A DNA stretch of 64,000 nucleotides from Shouchella miscanthi (GTDB lineage: Bacteria; Bacillota; Bacilli; Bacillales; Bacillaceae_D): NCBI RefSeq assembly GCF_007725405.1, contig NZ_CP042163.1:4092001-4156000 (forward strand), in the 5' to 3' direction. Every line of letters starts with the position of its first letter. The stretch's first letter is position 1. Positions 1-9,206 of the stretch are shown here, one piece after another. The position numbers and the translations under genes are program-made. The notes under the pieces were generated by a model. That model worked only from the letters and a program-made list of their open reading frames with translations, was not told the origin of the DNA and did not search any database.

Positions 1-362
1 CCTCGGTTCGTCACGTTTAGTTGCTGCATAATCGCTGGATGGACAATCCCCTGTATACGTGCTGTTTCAGCCCCTGCATTCGTATGAATAAAGGACTCAA
101 ATCCTGTTCCACCACCTGCATTAATGTGAATAGACATAAAGTAGTTCGCATTCCAAGCATTTGCCTGCTGGGTACGATCACTTAAACTGACAAACACATC
201 GCTTGTTCGACTCATACGCACTTCTACACCTTGATACTCACTTAGTAAAATGTCGCGAATACGCGTGGCTATTGAAAGGTTTAACGTCTTTTCCTGTAGG
301 CCATTCCCTACTGCACCTGGGTCACTTCCACCATGTCCTGGATCTAAAAATATTCTTGTCAT
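1..362 (-). CDS. N-acetylmuramoyl-L-alanine amidase (Amidase_3), 5' part, cut by window edge
   Basis: Zinc-dependent cell-wall hydrolase that cleaves the bond between muramic acid and the stem peptide. The minus strand starts with ATG at 362-360 behind a GGGGG-type ribosome binding site. It reads MTRIFLDPGHGGSDPGA, with the first zinc-ligand His in DPGHGG, then NLSIATRIRDIL, then MSRTSDVFVSLSDRTQQAN, then the second metal motif SIHINAGGGTGFESFIH. These are hallmark Amidase_3 (CwlC/LytC catalytic domain) motifs. No signal peptide precedes the catalytic domain, as in CwlC-type mother-cell or prophage-type amidases. The C-terminal part, where binding repeats would lie, is outside the window, so the exact paralogue cannot be named. 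About 120 codons are visible and no frameshift is seen. Confidence 0.93.
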   Translation of the reverse strand, partial: MTRIFLDPGHGGSDPGAVGNGLQEKTLNLSIATRIRDILLSEYQGVEVRMSRTSDVFVSLSDRTQQANAWNANYFMSIHINAGGGTGFESFIHTNAGAETARIQGIVHPAIMQQLNVTNR

Positions 363-530
363 TTGTACATCCCCCTTATCAATTAGGTGCTCGTCCACAT
401 TCTCACTCGAATTGCGAAAAAGCATGCAGCGCTATACGCCACATGCTATTCTTATTCAAAATCTATTGATGTGTAAGGGTGTTTGCTAGACTATTCATAA
501 AAACAGGCATTTCACTGCTAGACTAATAGC

Positions 531-1694
531 TTAGTATGAGGGTTGCATCTCTTTAGCCTCGTTAGCAACAGCTTCCGCCACAACGGTTGCAATTCTTTTA
601 TCAAACACAGAGGGTAGTATCTGTTCGGCTTCTACTGTTTCAACTAATCCTGCGATGGCTGTTGCAGCTGCAAGCTTCATAGACGTCGTAATCGCCCCTG
701 CCCGGCTATCCAACGCACCACGAAAGATGCCAGGGAAGGCAAGCACATTGTTAATCTGGTTCGCAAAATCTGAACGCCCTGTCCCTACCACCGCCGCCCC
801 GGCAGCTTTTGCCTCCTCTGGATATATCTCTGGTACTGGATTCGCTAAAGCAAAAACAACAGCATCTGCATTCATCATGCTCACATGATTTTTAGAAAGG
901 GCCTTTGGTCCAGAAACACCAATAAAGACGTCTGCTCCATTTATGGCTTCATTTAACCCACCAGTTAGCTGCTTTGGATTTGTTTTTTGTGCTACTTCTC
1001 GTTGGCGAGGGTTTAGCCACGTTTCTTCTTGTTGAATAATCCCTTCTAAGCTTACGAGTGTGACATTGCTGTAGCCTGCTTCAAGTAAGAGTGAAGCTAT
1101 GGATAAGCCTGCTGCACCTGCTCCATTAATGACAATCTGAGCTGATGCATCTTTTCGAACATATTGCAGTGCATTTATTACTGCCGCTAGCACAACAATG
1201 GCTGTACCATGCTGATCATCATGAAACACTGGAATGTTCAGCTCATCTTGTAATCTTTTTTCAATCTCAAAGCAGCGCGGTGCAGCAATATCCTCTAAGT
1301 TAATGCCGCCAAATGTTGGGGCAACCGCCTTCACAGTCTGAATAATCTCCTCGACATTCTTTGTATCGAGACAAAGAGGAACAGCATCTACACCAGCAAA
1401 TTCTTTAAACAGAACCGCTTTTCCTTCCATTACAGGTAGCGCTGCTTCAGGGCCAATATCTCCTAAACCAAGGACGGCAGAGCCGTCTGTCACAATAGCC
1501 ACTAAATTTCCTTTAATGGTTTGGTCATATACAGCAGATTTATCTTCTGCAATAAGCTTGCAAGGCTCTGCTACACCAGGTGTATACGCAAGACTCATAT
1601 CGTATTCCGTTGTTAAAGGAACCGTACTCTTTAGCTCCATTTTCCCTTTTCTATGCAAAGCAATGGCTTCTTGCTTTAATTGACGTGTTTCCAT
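531..1694 (-). CDS. Malic enzyme (oxaloacetate-decarboxylating malate dehydrogenase)
   Basis: Cytoplasmic enzyme converting malate to pyruvate and CO2 with NAD(P)+. The 387 residues fit the short bacterial malic enzyme family (YtsJ/MaeB type, about 390-410). Seen: [12 protein letters not shown] near residues 34-45 with the catalytic Tyr, the catalytic Lys in MEGKAVLF near 92, [14 protein letters not shown] and FHDDQHGTA near 130-165 with the metal ligands, and a Rossmann turn [10 protein letters not shown] near 190. The start has AGGAG about eight bases upstream. It is the last gene of the minus-strand order sensor kinase, regulator, symporter, malic enzyme, 20 bases after the symporter, so both products probably act together in malate growth. 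Cofactor preference cannot be read with certainty. Confidence 0.95.
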   Translation of the reverse strand: METRQLKQEAIALHRKGKMELKSTVPLTTEYDMSLAYTPGVAEPCKLIAEDKSAVYDQTIKGNLVAIVTDGSAVLGLGDIGPEAALPVMEGKAVLFKEFAGVDAVPLCLDTKNVEEIIQTVKAVAPTFGGINLEDIAAPRCFEIEKRLQDELNIPVFHDDQHGTAIVVLAAVINALQYVRKDASAQIVINGAGAAGLSIASLLLEAGYSNVTLVSLEGIIQQEETWLNPRQREVAQKTNPKQLTGGLNEAINGADVFIGVSGPKALSKNHVSMMNADAVVFALANPVPEIYPEEAKAAGAAVVGTGRSDFANQINNVLAFPGIFRGALDSRAGAITTSMKLAAATAIAGLVETVEAEQILPSVFDKRIATVVAEAVANEAKEMQPSY

Positions 1695-1714
1695 GAAACA
1701 CTCACTCCTTTTCT

Positions 1715-3052
1715 TTATAAACCTAACCAGCGTAAAATAAATGTTGCTAAGATGACCGTACCTGCTCCTCCAAGACGTGTAGCGACTTGGGCAAACGGCA
1801 TAAGACTCATCCGATCAGATGCAGACAAGATCGCCACATCTCCTGTCCCCCCTAGCCCACTGTGGCAACCTGTCACAATAGCCGAGTCAACAGGATGCAT
1901 ATTCATCCATTTTCCAACAATATAACCGGTTGTGACCATCGTCACGACAACGGACGCACATATCAATACATAGGAAACGCTAATGATTCCTGCCACATCT
2001 TCAAGTGGAATAAATAAAAGCCCAAGTCCAACCATAAGAGGCCATGTAAAGCTCGTCGATACAAATTTATATAGATGGAAAGCACCTTGTTCCAGCTGGG
2101 ACGGGATCAGCTTAAAGATCTTACAAAAAGCTGCGATAAGTATCATTAGAATCGCTGCAGGAATATGAAGGCTGCTCTCCATCAAATGCCCAAACACGTA
2201 AAAGCTACAGGCAACTAATAGACCAGCCCCCATTAAGCTGAAATTAACAGGTTTATTGTCATCCACAGAGGTAGGGATTCTATCCCCTTTTGTTTTAACG
2301 AGAACGCCATTACCTGTAAGATGCTGCTTTCTTAGACCTAACTGCTTTAATAAAGCAGCGCATATGATCGCAAAGATGTTTCCAATAATGGCAGCAGGAA
2401 TCATTTGCGAAATTAAATCCGCTACAGGTGTTCCTAGGATGGCACTGTATCCAGCAGATAACGGTAGAATGCCTTCTCCAATTCCACCAGCTAGAATCGG
2501 GACAACAATAAAAAATAACGTATGCTTTGCTTCATACCCAAATAACATACCAACACCTACGCCTGCTGCAACCGCCGTTACCGTGCCGAGTACAAGCGGC
2601 ACAAGCATTTTCGTGATGCCTTGCATGAGCACTGTCCGATTCATGCCGAGAATACTTCCTGCTACAAGACAAGCAATATAGAAATAAAGGAAATTCGAAG
2701 TTGTCATTAAATTTGATACAGCATTCACAGTTGTTTCATTTAATAAGTTAAAAAACATAAACGCTGATGGTACGAATAGAGCTAGAATAGCCGGTCCACC
2801 GATACTACGAAAAATAGGAATACGCGATCCAATTTCCCCTAATAACATTCCGACAACCATAATGATGGCAAAGCCACCAATCATATCTGCAGGTAACTTT
2901 TGAAAATAGGCAGCTAATAATACGATTGTCGCAACAGCAACATAAATAGGAACAGGCAACACGCCAATTTTCCAATGTATAGGGTTCCAACGTTGAGATT
3001 TAGAATCATTTGTATGATGACTATCAGATGTAACCGTTTTTAATTGTTCCAA
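1715..3052 (-). CDS. maeN: Sodium/malate symporter, 2-hydroxycarboxylate transporter family (MaeN/CimH/CitS)
   Basis: Membrane carrier importing malate (possibly citrate) with Na+. About 445 residues with about eleven hydrophobic segments and both family re-entrant loop signatures, GGIGEG near residue 190 and GGTGDVAIL near 420. An ATG exists at 3073, but its own codons 3-6 contain a perfect AGGAGGTG followed six bases later by TTG (3052-3050), so I choose the TTG start. B. subtilis MaeN is of similar size and is controlled by MalKR, whose homologues lie directly upstream here. A hairpin terminator separates it from the regulator gene, implying its own, probably MalR-activated, promoter. Name by context; CimH-type substrate range is possible. 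Confidence 0.92.
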   Translation of the reverse strand: MEQLKTVTSDSHHTNDSKSQRWNPIHWKIGVLPVPIYVAVATIVLLAAYFQKLPADMIGGFAIIMVVGMLLGEIGSRIPIFRSIGGPAILALFVPSAFMFFNLLNETTVNAVSNLMTTSNFLYFYIACLVAGSILGMNRTVLMQGITKMLVPLVLGTVTAVAAGVGVGMLFGYEAKHTLFFIVVPILAGGIGEGILPLSAGYSAILGTPVADLISQMIPAAIIGNIFAIICAALLKQLGLRKQHLTGNGVLVKTKGDRIPTSVDDNKPVNFSLMGAGLLVACSFYVFGHLMESSLHIPAAILMILIAAFCKIFKLIPSQLEQGAFHLYKFVSTSFTWPLMVGLGLLFIPLEDVAGIISVSYVLICASVVVTMVTTGYIVGKWMNMHPVDSAIVTGCHSGLGGTGDVAILSASDRMSLMPFAQVATRLGGAGTVILATFILRWLGL

Positions 3053-3146
3053 GCTGAACACCTCCTGCTTCATACTGTAATAGTAGGAGGTCGGTCGTTT
3101 TTTAGATAGATTTTGTAAATAAGAACCTTCTTTTTGAAACTAAAAA

Positions 3147-3170
3147 AAGCAGCTCAATGGTAAGCTGCTT
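3147..3170 (-). terminator. Terminator between malR and the malate symporter gene
   Basis: On the minus strand the stem AAGCAGCT/AGCTGCTT (8 bp, loop about 8) is followed by a run of seven T. It overlaps the regulator stop codon and lies about 75 bases before the symporter, so the two-component genes and the transporter are separate transcription units. Confidence 0.8.
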
Positions 3171-3883
3171 CATAAAAATGCTTTTATACGTTGCTTGTGT
3201 TCATATTTAAGCTTATAAAGATGAATAGGCCTGCCAATCGAACCATAAGTAGGCTGCAGCTCAAGCACATCCCATTCAAGTAAAAATGTTAGATATTTTT
3301 TCACTGACACACGGGAAATACACGCATGTAAGGCTACATCTTCTGTAGAGAAGCTATTTTGACCAACTCGTTCTATTGCTTGCCATACCTGTCCAAGTGT
3401 TTCCTTAGTCAAACCCTTTGGCAGGTCGATTTTTGCGTTTTTTTCGTTATCTTTTCGAAACCACAGTTCATCTAATTCTTGCTGACTAACCGGCTCTTCC
3501 TTCGTCCAAATGGTTTGCTTCTTCTTAAAATGCATGAGCGCTTCTTGAAAACGTTCAAATTGATACGGTTTTATTAAGTAGTCAACGGCACCATGGCGTA
3601 GTGCGGTCTGTATGGATTCTTTATCAGATGCAGCGGTTAATACGATCACATCAGCCGCCACACGCTGTTGCCGTAATTCCGTTAACAATGTCAAGCCATT
3701 CTCTCCTGGCATGTAAACATCTAATAAAATAAGACGTATATGTGGATAGTGAGTAAGAGCTTTTCTCGCCTCCTCTACATTTCTAGCGTGAGCCACTAAC
3801 TGGAAACCAGCTACATCTTTAAGGTAATTGGTTGTTACTTCAGCGACCATAGGATCATCTTCTACAATGAGCACGTCAATCAT
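3170..3883 (-). CDS. malR: CitT/MalR-type response regulator
   Basis: Response regulator of 237 residues. The N-terminal receiver domain has the acidic pair EDD near residues 8-10, phospho-acceptor Asp in LILLDVYMPG near 55, a conserved Thr in LTAAS near 83, and Lys in LIKPYQF near 103. The C-terminal part (about 165-230) fits the CitT/DcuR helix-turn-helix. It partners the CitA/DcuS-type kinase whose 3' end it overlaps by eight bases, giving translational coupling. The likely target is the adjacent symporter/malic enzyme unit, as for B. subtilis MalR (YufM), which activates maeN. The paralogue at 52478 serves another transporter, so the name is by neighbourhood as well as similarity. Confidence 0.9.
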   Translation of the reverse strand: MIDVLIVEDDPMVAEVTTNYLKDVAGFQLVAHARNVEEARKALTHYPHIRLILLDVYMPGENGLTLLTELRQQRVAADVIVLTAASDKESIQTALRHGAVDYLIKPYQFERFQEALMHFKKKQTIWTKEEPVSQQELDELWFRKDNEKNAKIDLPKGLTKETLGQVWQAIERVGQNSFSTEDVALHACISRVSVKKYLTFLLEWDVLELQPTYGSIGRPIHLYKLKYEHKQRIKAFL

Positions 3884-5507
3884 CAGTATCGCTCCTTTTT
3901 ATTTCGTGCAGTGGCATAAATACCGCAAATGTTGTTCCTTGTCCCTTTTCGCTTTGAACCGTCATAGAGCCTTGTATCTGTTCAACACTTTGCTTTACTA
4001 AAGACAATCCGTAGCCACGGTTCAACCCTTTTGTAGAGTAGCCCTGCTCATACATGTTTTGTAATTCATCTGCATTCATCCCTGGCCCATTATCGGAAAT
4101 ATAGATAATCAGCTCTTCTTCTATAACAAACAACTTTAAGCGAACGACTCCTTTCTCTTGATTCACCACTGCATCAAATGCATTATCAATCAAGTTTCCA
4201 AGAATCGTTGTTAATTCCAGTGCTTGTTCATTTGTAGCGAATGATTGAATTGCTGTGTCTATGGAGATGTCTAACTCTACACCTCGTTCACGCGCATAGC
4301 TTTTCTTTCCTAGCAATAAGCCTGCTAAAACAGGCTCTTTTAATTTTATCGTTACTTCGTTCACTTCTACTAATTGATTTCCTGTAATTTGCTGCACGTA
4401 GGACTCTAGCTTTTCATATTCCTTAGAATGAAGCATTCCTAAAATGATTTGCATGCGGTTCATAAATTCATGGGTCTGTGAACGGAGTGTAGACGCATAC
4501 GTTTTCACCCCTGTTAATTGCTCTGCTAGCTGCTTCATTTCAGTCTTATCCCGAAACGTGGCAATTGCTCCAATGATGTGATTGTTCAAATGAACAGGTA
4601 CACGATTCACAACGATCGTCAAGTTATTCAATGACTGCTCTTGGTTGTATTCAGGCTTACCACTCTCTATCACATGTCTAAGTCTAGAGTTTTGCATATA
4701 CGTTTCTACTTTTACACCGACTGCATTTGGTGGCAGGCCAGCACGTTCAAAGATCGTTTGAGCGGATTTGTTTACGAGGGTAATACTCCCTGTTGCATCC
4801 ACTGCGATCATACCTTCTATCGTCGATTGAAGCATGGCGCTTCGCTCTTCCAGTAATGTGGCAATCGCTTTTGGCTCTAAGTTAAAAAGGGTTCGTTTAA
4901 TATAGCTTGCTAACCATATTGCCCCGACTAAACCTACTAATAAGCCAAAGAAAGTACCGATGAATAAGTTCGTCCGATTAGCAGAAACTGCTTCTTCTAC
5001 CTTATCGAGTGAGATTCCCACTGCTACGGCACCAATTTGTTGCTGTTGTTCATTATGAACGGGCGTAAACGCACGCAGCGAACGTCCTAATGTCCCTTCT
5101 GAAATGGATAGGCTTTCTTCTCCAGTGGTTAGTACCGTCTGCTCATCTCCACCAACAAAATGAGCTCCGACTTTCTCTCTTTCAGGATGGGCATAACGAA
5201 TACCATCCATGTTCATCACAACAATAAATTGAACATCTGTCTCATCCATCAGTGTTTCTATATAGGATTGAACCGATGTTGCCTCTTCTTCTATAAGTGC
5301 CTCTTGCACAATGGGTGTCAATGCCACAACCTTTGCTAACTGCTGCGCTTTGTTTGTTTGGTTTTCCTCTACTTCTTCTTCAATTGTATTGTGGACAAGT
5401 AAGTCTGTGACAAGCAAAGAAAGAATCACAACAATGAAGACGAGCAGAAAAATCGTTGTTTTTAACGTTAAGCGGACGCGCATCATATTAGCCAAACGAT
5501 TACTCAT
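3876..5507 (-). CDS. malK: MalK/CitS-type sensor histidine kinase
   Basis: Membrane sensor kinase of 543 residues. Transmembrane helix 1 (about 16-37), an extracytoplasmic PAS-like ligand domain ending in the family hallmarks RYAHPE, VGAHFVGGDE and GRSLRAFTPV, helix 2 (about 180-200), a cytoplasmic PAS domain (about 220-325), then the phospho-acceptor region SQTHEFMNRMQIILGML with His near 345. The ATPase follows, with NLIDNAFDAV, DNGPGM and GYGLSLV. This is the DcuS/CitA layout used to sense C4-dicarboxylates or citrate outside the cell. It precedes and overlaps the cognate regulator; malate is the inferred signal because of the transporter downstream. Confidence 0.93.
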   Translation of the reverse strand: MSNRLANMMRVRLTLKTTIFLLVFIVVILSLLVTDLLVHNTIEEEVEENQTNKAQQLAKVVALTPIVQEALIEEEATSVQSYIETLMDETDVQFIVVMNMDGIRYAHPEREKVGAHFVGGDEQTVLTTGEESLSISEGTLGRSLRAFTPVHNEQQQQIGAVAVGISLDKVEEAVSANRTNLFIGTFFGLLVGLVGAIWLASYIKRTLFNLEPKAIATLLEERSAMLQSTIEGMIAVDATGSITLVNKSAQTIFERAGLPPNAVGVKVETYMQNSRLRHVIESGKPEYNQEQSLNNLTIVVNRVPVHLNNHIIGAIATFRDKTEMKQLAEQLTGVKTYASTLRSQTHEFMNRMQIILGMLHSKEYEKLESYVQQITGNQLVEVNEVTIKLKEPVLAGLLLGKKSYARERGVELDISIDTAIQSFATNEQALELTTILGNLIDNAFDAVVNQEKGVVRLKLFVIEEELIIYISDNGPGMNADELQNMYEQGYSTKGLNRGYGLSLVKQSVEQIQGSMTVQSEKGQGTTFAVFMPLHEIKRSDTDD

Positions 5508-5681
5508 CTATATGGGTCCTCCATTCCTTACAGTTTCCCTCGCAGTATAGCATAAAGGAAGGGGTGGGGACGCAGGCAGTCGACAATCATGGTAAAAATT
5601 GTATCGCAAAATGATCTTTTTTCGTTATAATAATGTATCATCATTTACGCTTTATCAACATATATAAAGGAGCAGAAATCA

Positions 5682-6298
5682 TTGTCAAACTACTCATCTT
5701 CAGAACGTGCGCTACATAGCAAAGAAGATCTTGTTCGCTTGCTCTTCGTTTGTATTGTCGGGCACTACTCGGTTTTCTTGATAAATATTCAGCCTATTTG
5801 GATTTTTTCTTTTTTTGATACAACAACTGATTTTTGGCTCGTACTGCTTACATTCATTGCGTTTTATAGCCGCACAAAAAGAACTGCCGCGCTAAACACT
5901 TTTTCTTTTTACTTTCTATGGTTGCTGCTTATTATACAACGTATTACCTTACACTCTATTTTGTACCGTGGTCATTACTCACCTTCTGGATCATATGCGC
6001 GCTCATTGTGCCTATATACAGTCTCTTCATTCATCATGCGCGGCAAAATACAATTGTTTCAATGCTCATTATGAGCATACCGATCGCTTTATTAATGCAA
6101 AGAGGGCAATATCTTTTATCAGATTGGGTCAGAGACTCGACCGTTGACATCGTCATCCTGTTTAACGTTTTGTCGGCGCTTCTTATTTTCATACTGCTAT
6201 CCCGCGGTTTGAAAAATAAACTAATCTTATTCGTTTTATCGGCATTGTTTTTCTACCTATTTGAGTTTCTATATGTTTTTCAATATCTTCCTTTTTAG
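5682..6298 (+). pseudogene. Multi-span membrane protein, reading frame split by a one-base shift
   Basis: Two overlapping open frames form one membrane protein of about 205 residues. The first runs from TTG at 5682 (AAGGAG about ten bases upstream) through hydrophobic segments around LLFVCIVGHYSVFLI and WLVLLTFIAFYS. The second covers about 5900-6298 with TTYYLTLYFVPWSLL, IICALIVPIYSLF and LILFVLSALFFYLFEF. Moving from frame to frame needs one extra base somewhere near 5880-5930, where the DNA is T-rich. Neither half alone makes a sensible protein. I do not recognise a family. Either a decayed gene or a sequencing deletion. It stands alone between the malate module and the bacteriocin locus. 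Confidence 0.6.
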
Positions 6299-6345
6299 TA
6301 TGTAATCGAAACTAAATTCCTTTGAAAGTTTAGCAAGCAGTGTGA

Positions 6346-6367
6346 TCTCCACAAACTTTTGTGGAGA
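6346..6367. other. Perfect hairpin, function unknown
   Basis: TCTCCACAAA and TTTGTGGAGA form a near-loopless 10-bp inverted repeat about 50 bases after the frameshifted membrane gene. No T run follows on either side, so it is not a standard intrinsic terminator. It could be a decayed terminator or a protein site. Confidence 0.35.
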
Positions 6368-6516
6368 GAGTGTCCAAGTGCTGTTTGTTCTTTATGATAA
6401 TGACTTCAGACCCGAATTTGCGTAAGCTACCTTTTAGATATGCCATCAATGATATGCGTTAAATGTGTAAAAAAAAAAGTATCTTTCAGAAAATGACTTA
6501 ATTTTACAATAAATCA

Positions 6517-6525
6517 TGTTATATT
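6517..6525 (+). promoter_or_regulatory. Candidate extended -10 promoter of the bacteriocin locus
   Basis: TGTTATATT fits an extended -10 element (TG-N-TATATT) 53 bases before the precursor ATG. The -35 region (TGACTT, 6494-6499) is poor and badly spaced, which is usual when an extended -10 is present. Confidence 0.4.
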
Positions 6526-6577
6526 AACCCTAACAACTATGAAACTACATAAAAAACTTAATAAGGAGATGATTAGA

Positions 6578-6978
6578 ATGAAGAAAACGTTCTAAAGAAA
6601 AGTACGGTCGGTGCAGCTCTAACAAGTATCATTGTAGCAGGAGGGTTCTTAAGTGCTTCTGCAGAAGACACTCCCAATCAGTCGGAATTAATAACTGAAG
6701 ATTTCGGTATAGCGGAAAGTTACGTTAGTGATGATCCTAATGAAATTTCTACATTAGCAACGTCTGGAAATATGGACGGCGGCTATTGGATTAGAGGGAA
6801 GAGAAATGGTGATGTAATATCTGAGTATAAACACTATAAGAAAGAAGGACGAGCATCCGTTACAAATGGTAGAGGGTATCATGACGATGGTGGATGGAAG
6901 GCTAAAGAAAAATGGAGTAGAGCTTCTAAAGATTGGACATTTAGAGGTATTAATAAAGCTTATTATGATAATAGATAA
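6578..6978 (+). pseudogene. Lactococcin 972-like bacteriocin precursor with one-base frameshift in codons 3-5
   Basis: ATG at 6578 follows AAGGAG but hits a stop after five codons. Restoring one A in the A-run at 6584-6587 gives MKKNVLKKSTVGAALTS, a positively charged signal peptide ending FLSASA, then a 35-40 residue acidic pro-region and the mature domain. The mature part reads GGYWIRGK, ISEYKHYKKEGRASV, GGWKAKEKWSRASKDW, INKAYY. That is the lactococcin 972 pattern: G-x-W, S-Y-H, W-A-A, aromatic C-terminus. Restored length is 133 residues. Lactococcin 972 blocks septum formation by binding lipid II and is exported through the Sec route. The two downstream genes are the standard partners of this family. 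The frame of the mature domain has no ATG until 6772, so as written the gene is off. Confidence 0.82.
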
Positions 6979-7004
6979 TTTCCCTAGCTACTAACTATAG
7001 TGAT

Positions 7005-7031
7005 AGTACAAGAGTATGATACTCTTGTACT
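7005..7031 (+). terminator. Strong hairpin between precursor and transporter genes
   Basis: AGTACAAGAGTAT and ATACTCTTGTACT are perfectly complementary (13 bp, the tip opening into a loop), followed by TATTTTAA. It sits between the bacteriocin gene and the membrane gene. It may act as a partial terminator or 3' stabiliser, making precursor mRNA more abundant than transporter mRNA. Confidence 0.6.
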
Positions 7032-7052
7032 TATTTTAACGGAGGTTATAAA

Positions 7053-9206
7053 GTGAAGAAAGCATTAAGTTTTTTATTAATTCTTGTATTTTTCTTAAGT
7101 ACCTACCTTTTCGCTGGTTTATTAGAAGAGTATAAATTTGATACACTTCTATATAAAGATAGAAGCGCAGTAGCATTTAACTTTTCAGATTATGAAGAAG
7201 ATGCAAATGAATTATTGCAGCAAGCAGCACGTGAGTATAACGTGAGTATTTCCAAATATGTCTTTATTGATCCAGAAACAGCACGAATATTTACAACAGA
7301 TGTGACCTTAAATAATCGTATTAACCTTCTTGAAGGTATTTTTCCTGAACAAGGATCAAAACAGTTTATTACAACAGAGGAAACTAGTAATAACAGTAGC
7401 GGTTATTTTCAATCTGGAAATCGGAACGTTTCTTTAGATGTTTATCACTTGGAAAGTCAAAGACAAGCAGCCGCAAGTGGCATTTATTATCTTGAAGGTG
7501 ATCGTACAGAGTCAATCATGCAGGTAATAGCTTATATGGAATCAAACGGTGTATTTGCTGAAGTGATGGAACTTCATATATCTCCTGTCGTTATTGAAGA
7601 GCCACTCGCTTTTTCTTTAACACCATTAGCAATCTTTTTAACAGCACTTGGTATCGTTGCGTTTTACTTCATGAATAGAAGTGGCGAAATTATTTTGTTG
7701 AAAGTGAATGGCTATTCTTATCGAAAAGTAGTTTTTACATATGCAAAAAAACTAGCTCCAGCTTTGTTAATAGCCGCTGTGATCGGCTACTCTCTTTTTA
7801 ACGCTGCAAGTTTTTTAGTAAATGGGTACGTCACGAATTTTTTATCTTTATTAGGCTACTACCTAATCCTTTTTGCTATCGTTGTTAGTATGATTTTACT
7901 GTTTTCATCGCTTCTATTAGTTTTCTTTTACTTCTTTGTTAACAATTATCAAGCATTAAAAGGAAAGAAACCGTATAGTGCTTTAATGGCAATCAGTTTT
8001 GTGTTGAAAACGGGATTCTTATTAGCGGTTTTATTCTCATTAGCTCAATTAAACTCAACCCATTCATCTCTGAAAGAATACCAAAATAATCTTCAAATAT
8101 GGGATCAAACAGAGAATCTATATAGAACCAATTTAATGTCCACTGGTTCAGTTAGTCTAGAAACTGAATACGAACAAAATCAAAATCTCAAGAATGTCTA
8201 CAGCGATTTAAACGAGCGTCTAAATGGTTTTATTATGGATGCAAGTAACTATGAACTTATGGGCGACGGGCGTTACTTATATGAAGCGAATACAGAAGGA
8301 GAGAGAACTGAAACTAATCCAAGTGGAAAAACGATAACAATCAATGAAAATTACTTAAATTATAATCCTATAGAGGCAGTCGAAGGAACAGTAGAAAACC
8401 AGTTCATTGATGAAGAGAAAACACTTAACCTTTTAGTTCCTCAATCTCTTGAACGTTACGAAGAAGAAATCAAAGATAACTTCCAAAACTATTTCTATTT
8501 TCAAGCTGTAGAAGTAGAGAATATATACAATGAAGCAAGAAATTCAGAAGAAAATACGACTCCTTTAGAAGCGTACAATATAGAAATAATCTATGTTAAG
8601 GACGGTCAAAAATATTTTACATTTAATCCCGAATACGAGGGCAGTAGTGAATATTATGTCGAAAATCCAATTGCGATTGTCGATAATGGACAATTTGATT
8701 CTTCATATTATATGAGCTACCTGTCCAGAATTTACTATTTTTTCACAGAAGATGAAAATCCATTAGGCGAATTGGATACCATTGCAGCAGAAAATAATGC
8801 TTCTGCACAAATAAACAGTATTGAGTCTATATACGATACATATGGACAGACAATACAGCAGCTTATCACTACTCAATACTTTCTCTTAGTTGCGATTATT
8901 CTCTTGTTTATCGGCGTGTTTACGATGAGCATTTACTACACACTTTGTTACTTTTATAAAAACTCAATGAAGATACTTATGCAAAAAATTCATGGCTTTA
9001 CACTTCTAAAAAGCCATAAATATTTGTTTTTATTACACCTATTCGTTTATATTCTGCTGCTCATTGTTGCGGTTTCTCTAGAACAGTCTCTCTTATTTAT
9101 TATTTTGTTACTAGGTTTGCTTTTAGATACGCTCTTAACAGTCTTTTTAAGTAAGCGTTACGAAAAAATCATGCATGTAAAATTAAAGAAAGAGGGTCAA
9201 CTATGA
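7053..9206 (+). CDS. Bacteriocin-associated integral membrane protein (DUF1430-type)
   Basis: Membrane protein of 717 residues; the GTG start follows GGAGG by seven bases. An N-terminal helix (1-24) is followed by an extracellular domain (about 25-185). Four helices lie at about 187-330, including LTALGIVAFYFMNRSG and LLGYYLILFAIVVSMILLF. A large outside domain follows (about 345-605), then three C-terminal helices. This FtsX-like two-domain layout, the size and the position between a lactococcin 972-like gene and a short ABC ATPase match the bacteriocin-associated integral membrane family (usually 650-700 residues). It is thought to give export or self-protection; which of these is not settled for the family. 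It overlaps the ATPase gene by four bases, so they are made together. Confidence 0.85.
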   Translation: MKKALSFLLILVFFLSTYLFAGLLEEYKFDTLLYKDRSAVAFNFSDYEEDANELLQQAAREYNVSISKYVFIDPETARIFTTDVTLNNRINLLEGIFPEQGSKQFITTEETSNNSSGYFQSGNRNVSLDVYHLESQRQAAASGIYYLEGDRTESIMQVIAYMESNGVFAEVMELHISPVVIEEPLAFSLTPLAIFLTALGIVAFYFMNRSGEIILLKVNGYSYRKVVFTYAKKLAPALLIAAVIGYSLFNAASFLVNGYVTNFLSLLGYYLILFAIVVSMILLFSSLLLVFFYFFVNNYQALKGKKPYSALMAISFVLKTGFLLAVLFSLAQLNSTHSSLKEYQNNLQIWDQTENLYRTNLMSTGSVSLETEYEQNQNLKNVYSDLNERLNGFIMDASNYELMGDGRYLYEANTEGERTETNPSGKTITINENYLNYNPIEAVEGTVENQFIDEEKTLNLLVPQSLERYEEEIKDNFQNYFYFQAVEVENIYNEARNSEENTTPLEAYNIEIIYVKDGQKYFTFNPEYEGSSEYYVENPIAIVDNGQFDSSYYMSYLSRIYYFFTEDENPLGELDTIAAENNASAQINSIESIYDTYGQTIQQLITTQYFLLVAIILLFIGVFTMSIYYTLCYFYKNSMKILMQKIHGFTLLKSHKYLFLLHLFVYILLLIVAVSLEQSLLFIILLLGLLLDTLLTVFLSKRYEKIMHVKLKKEGQL

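Noticed and set aside
203-489. Two overlapping plus-strand open frames (79 and 88 codons)
   Set aside because: They lie opposite the amidase gene on the minus strand, have no ribosome binding site and no recognisable motif.
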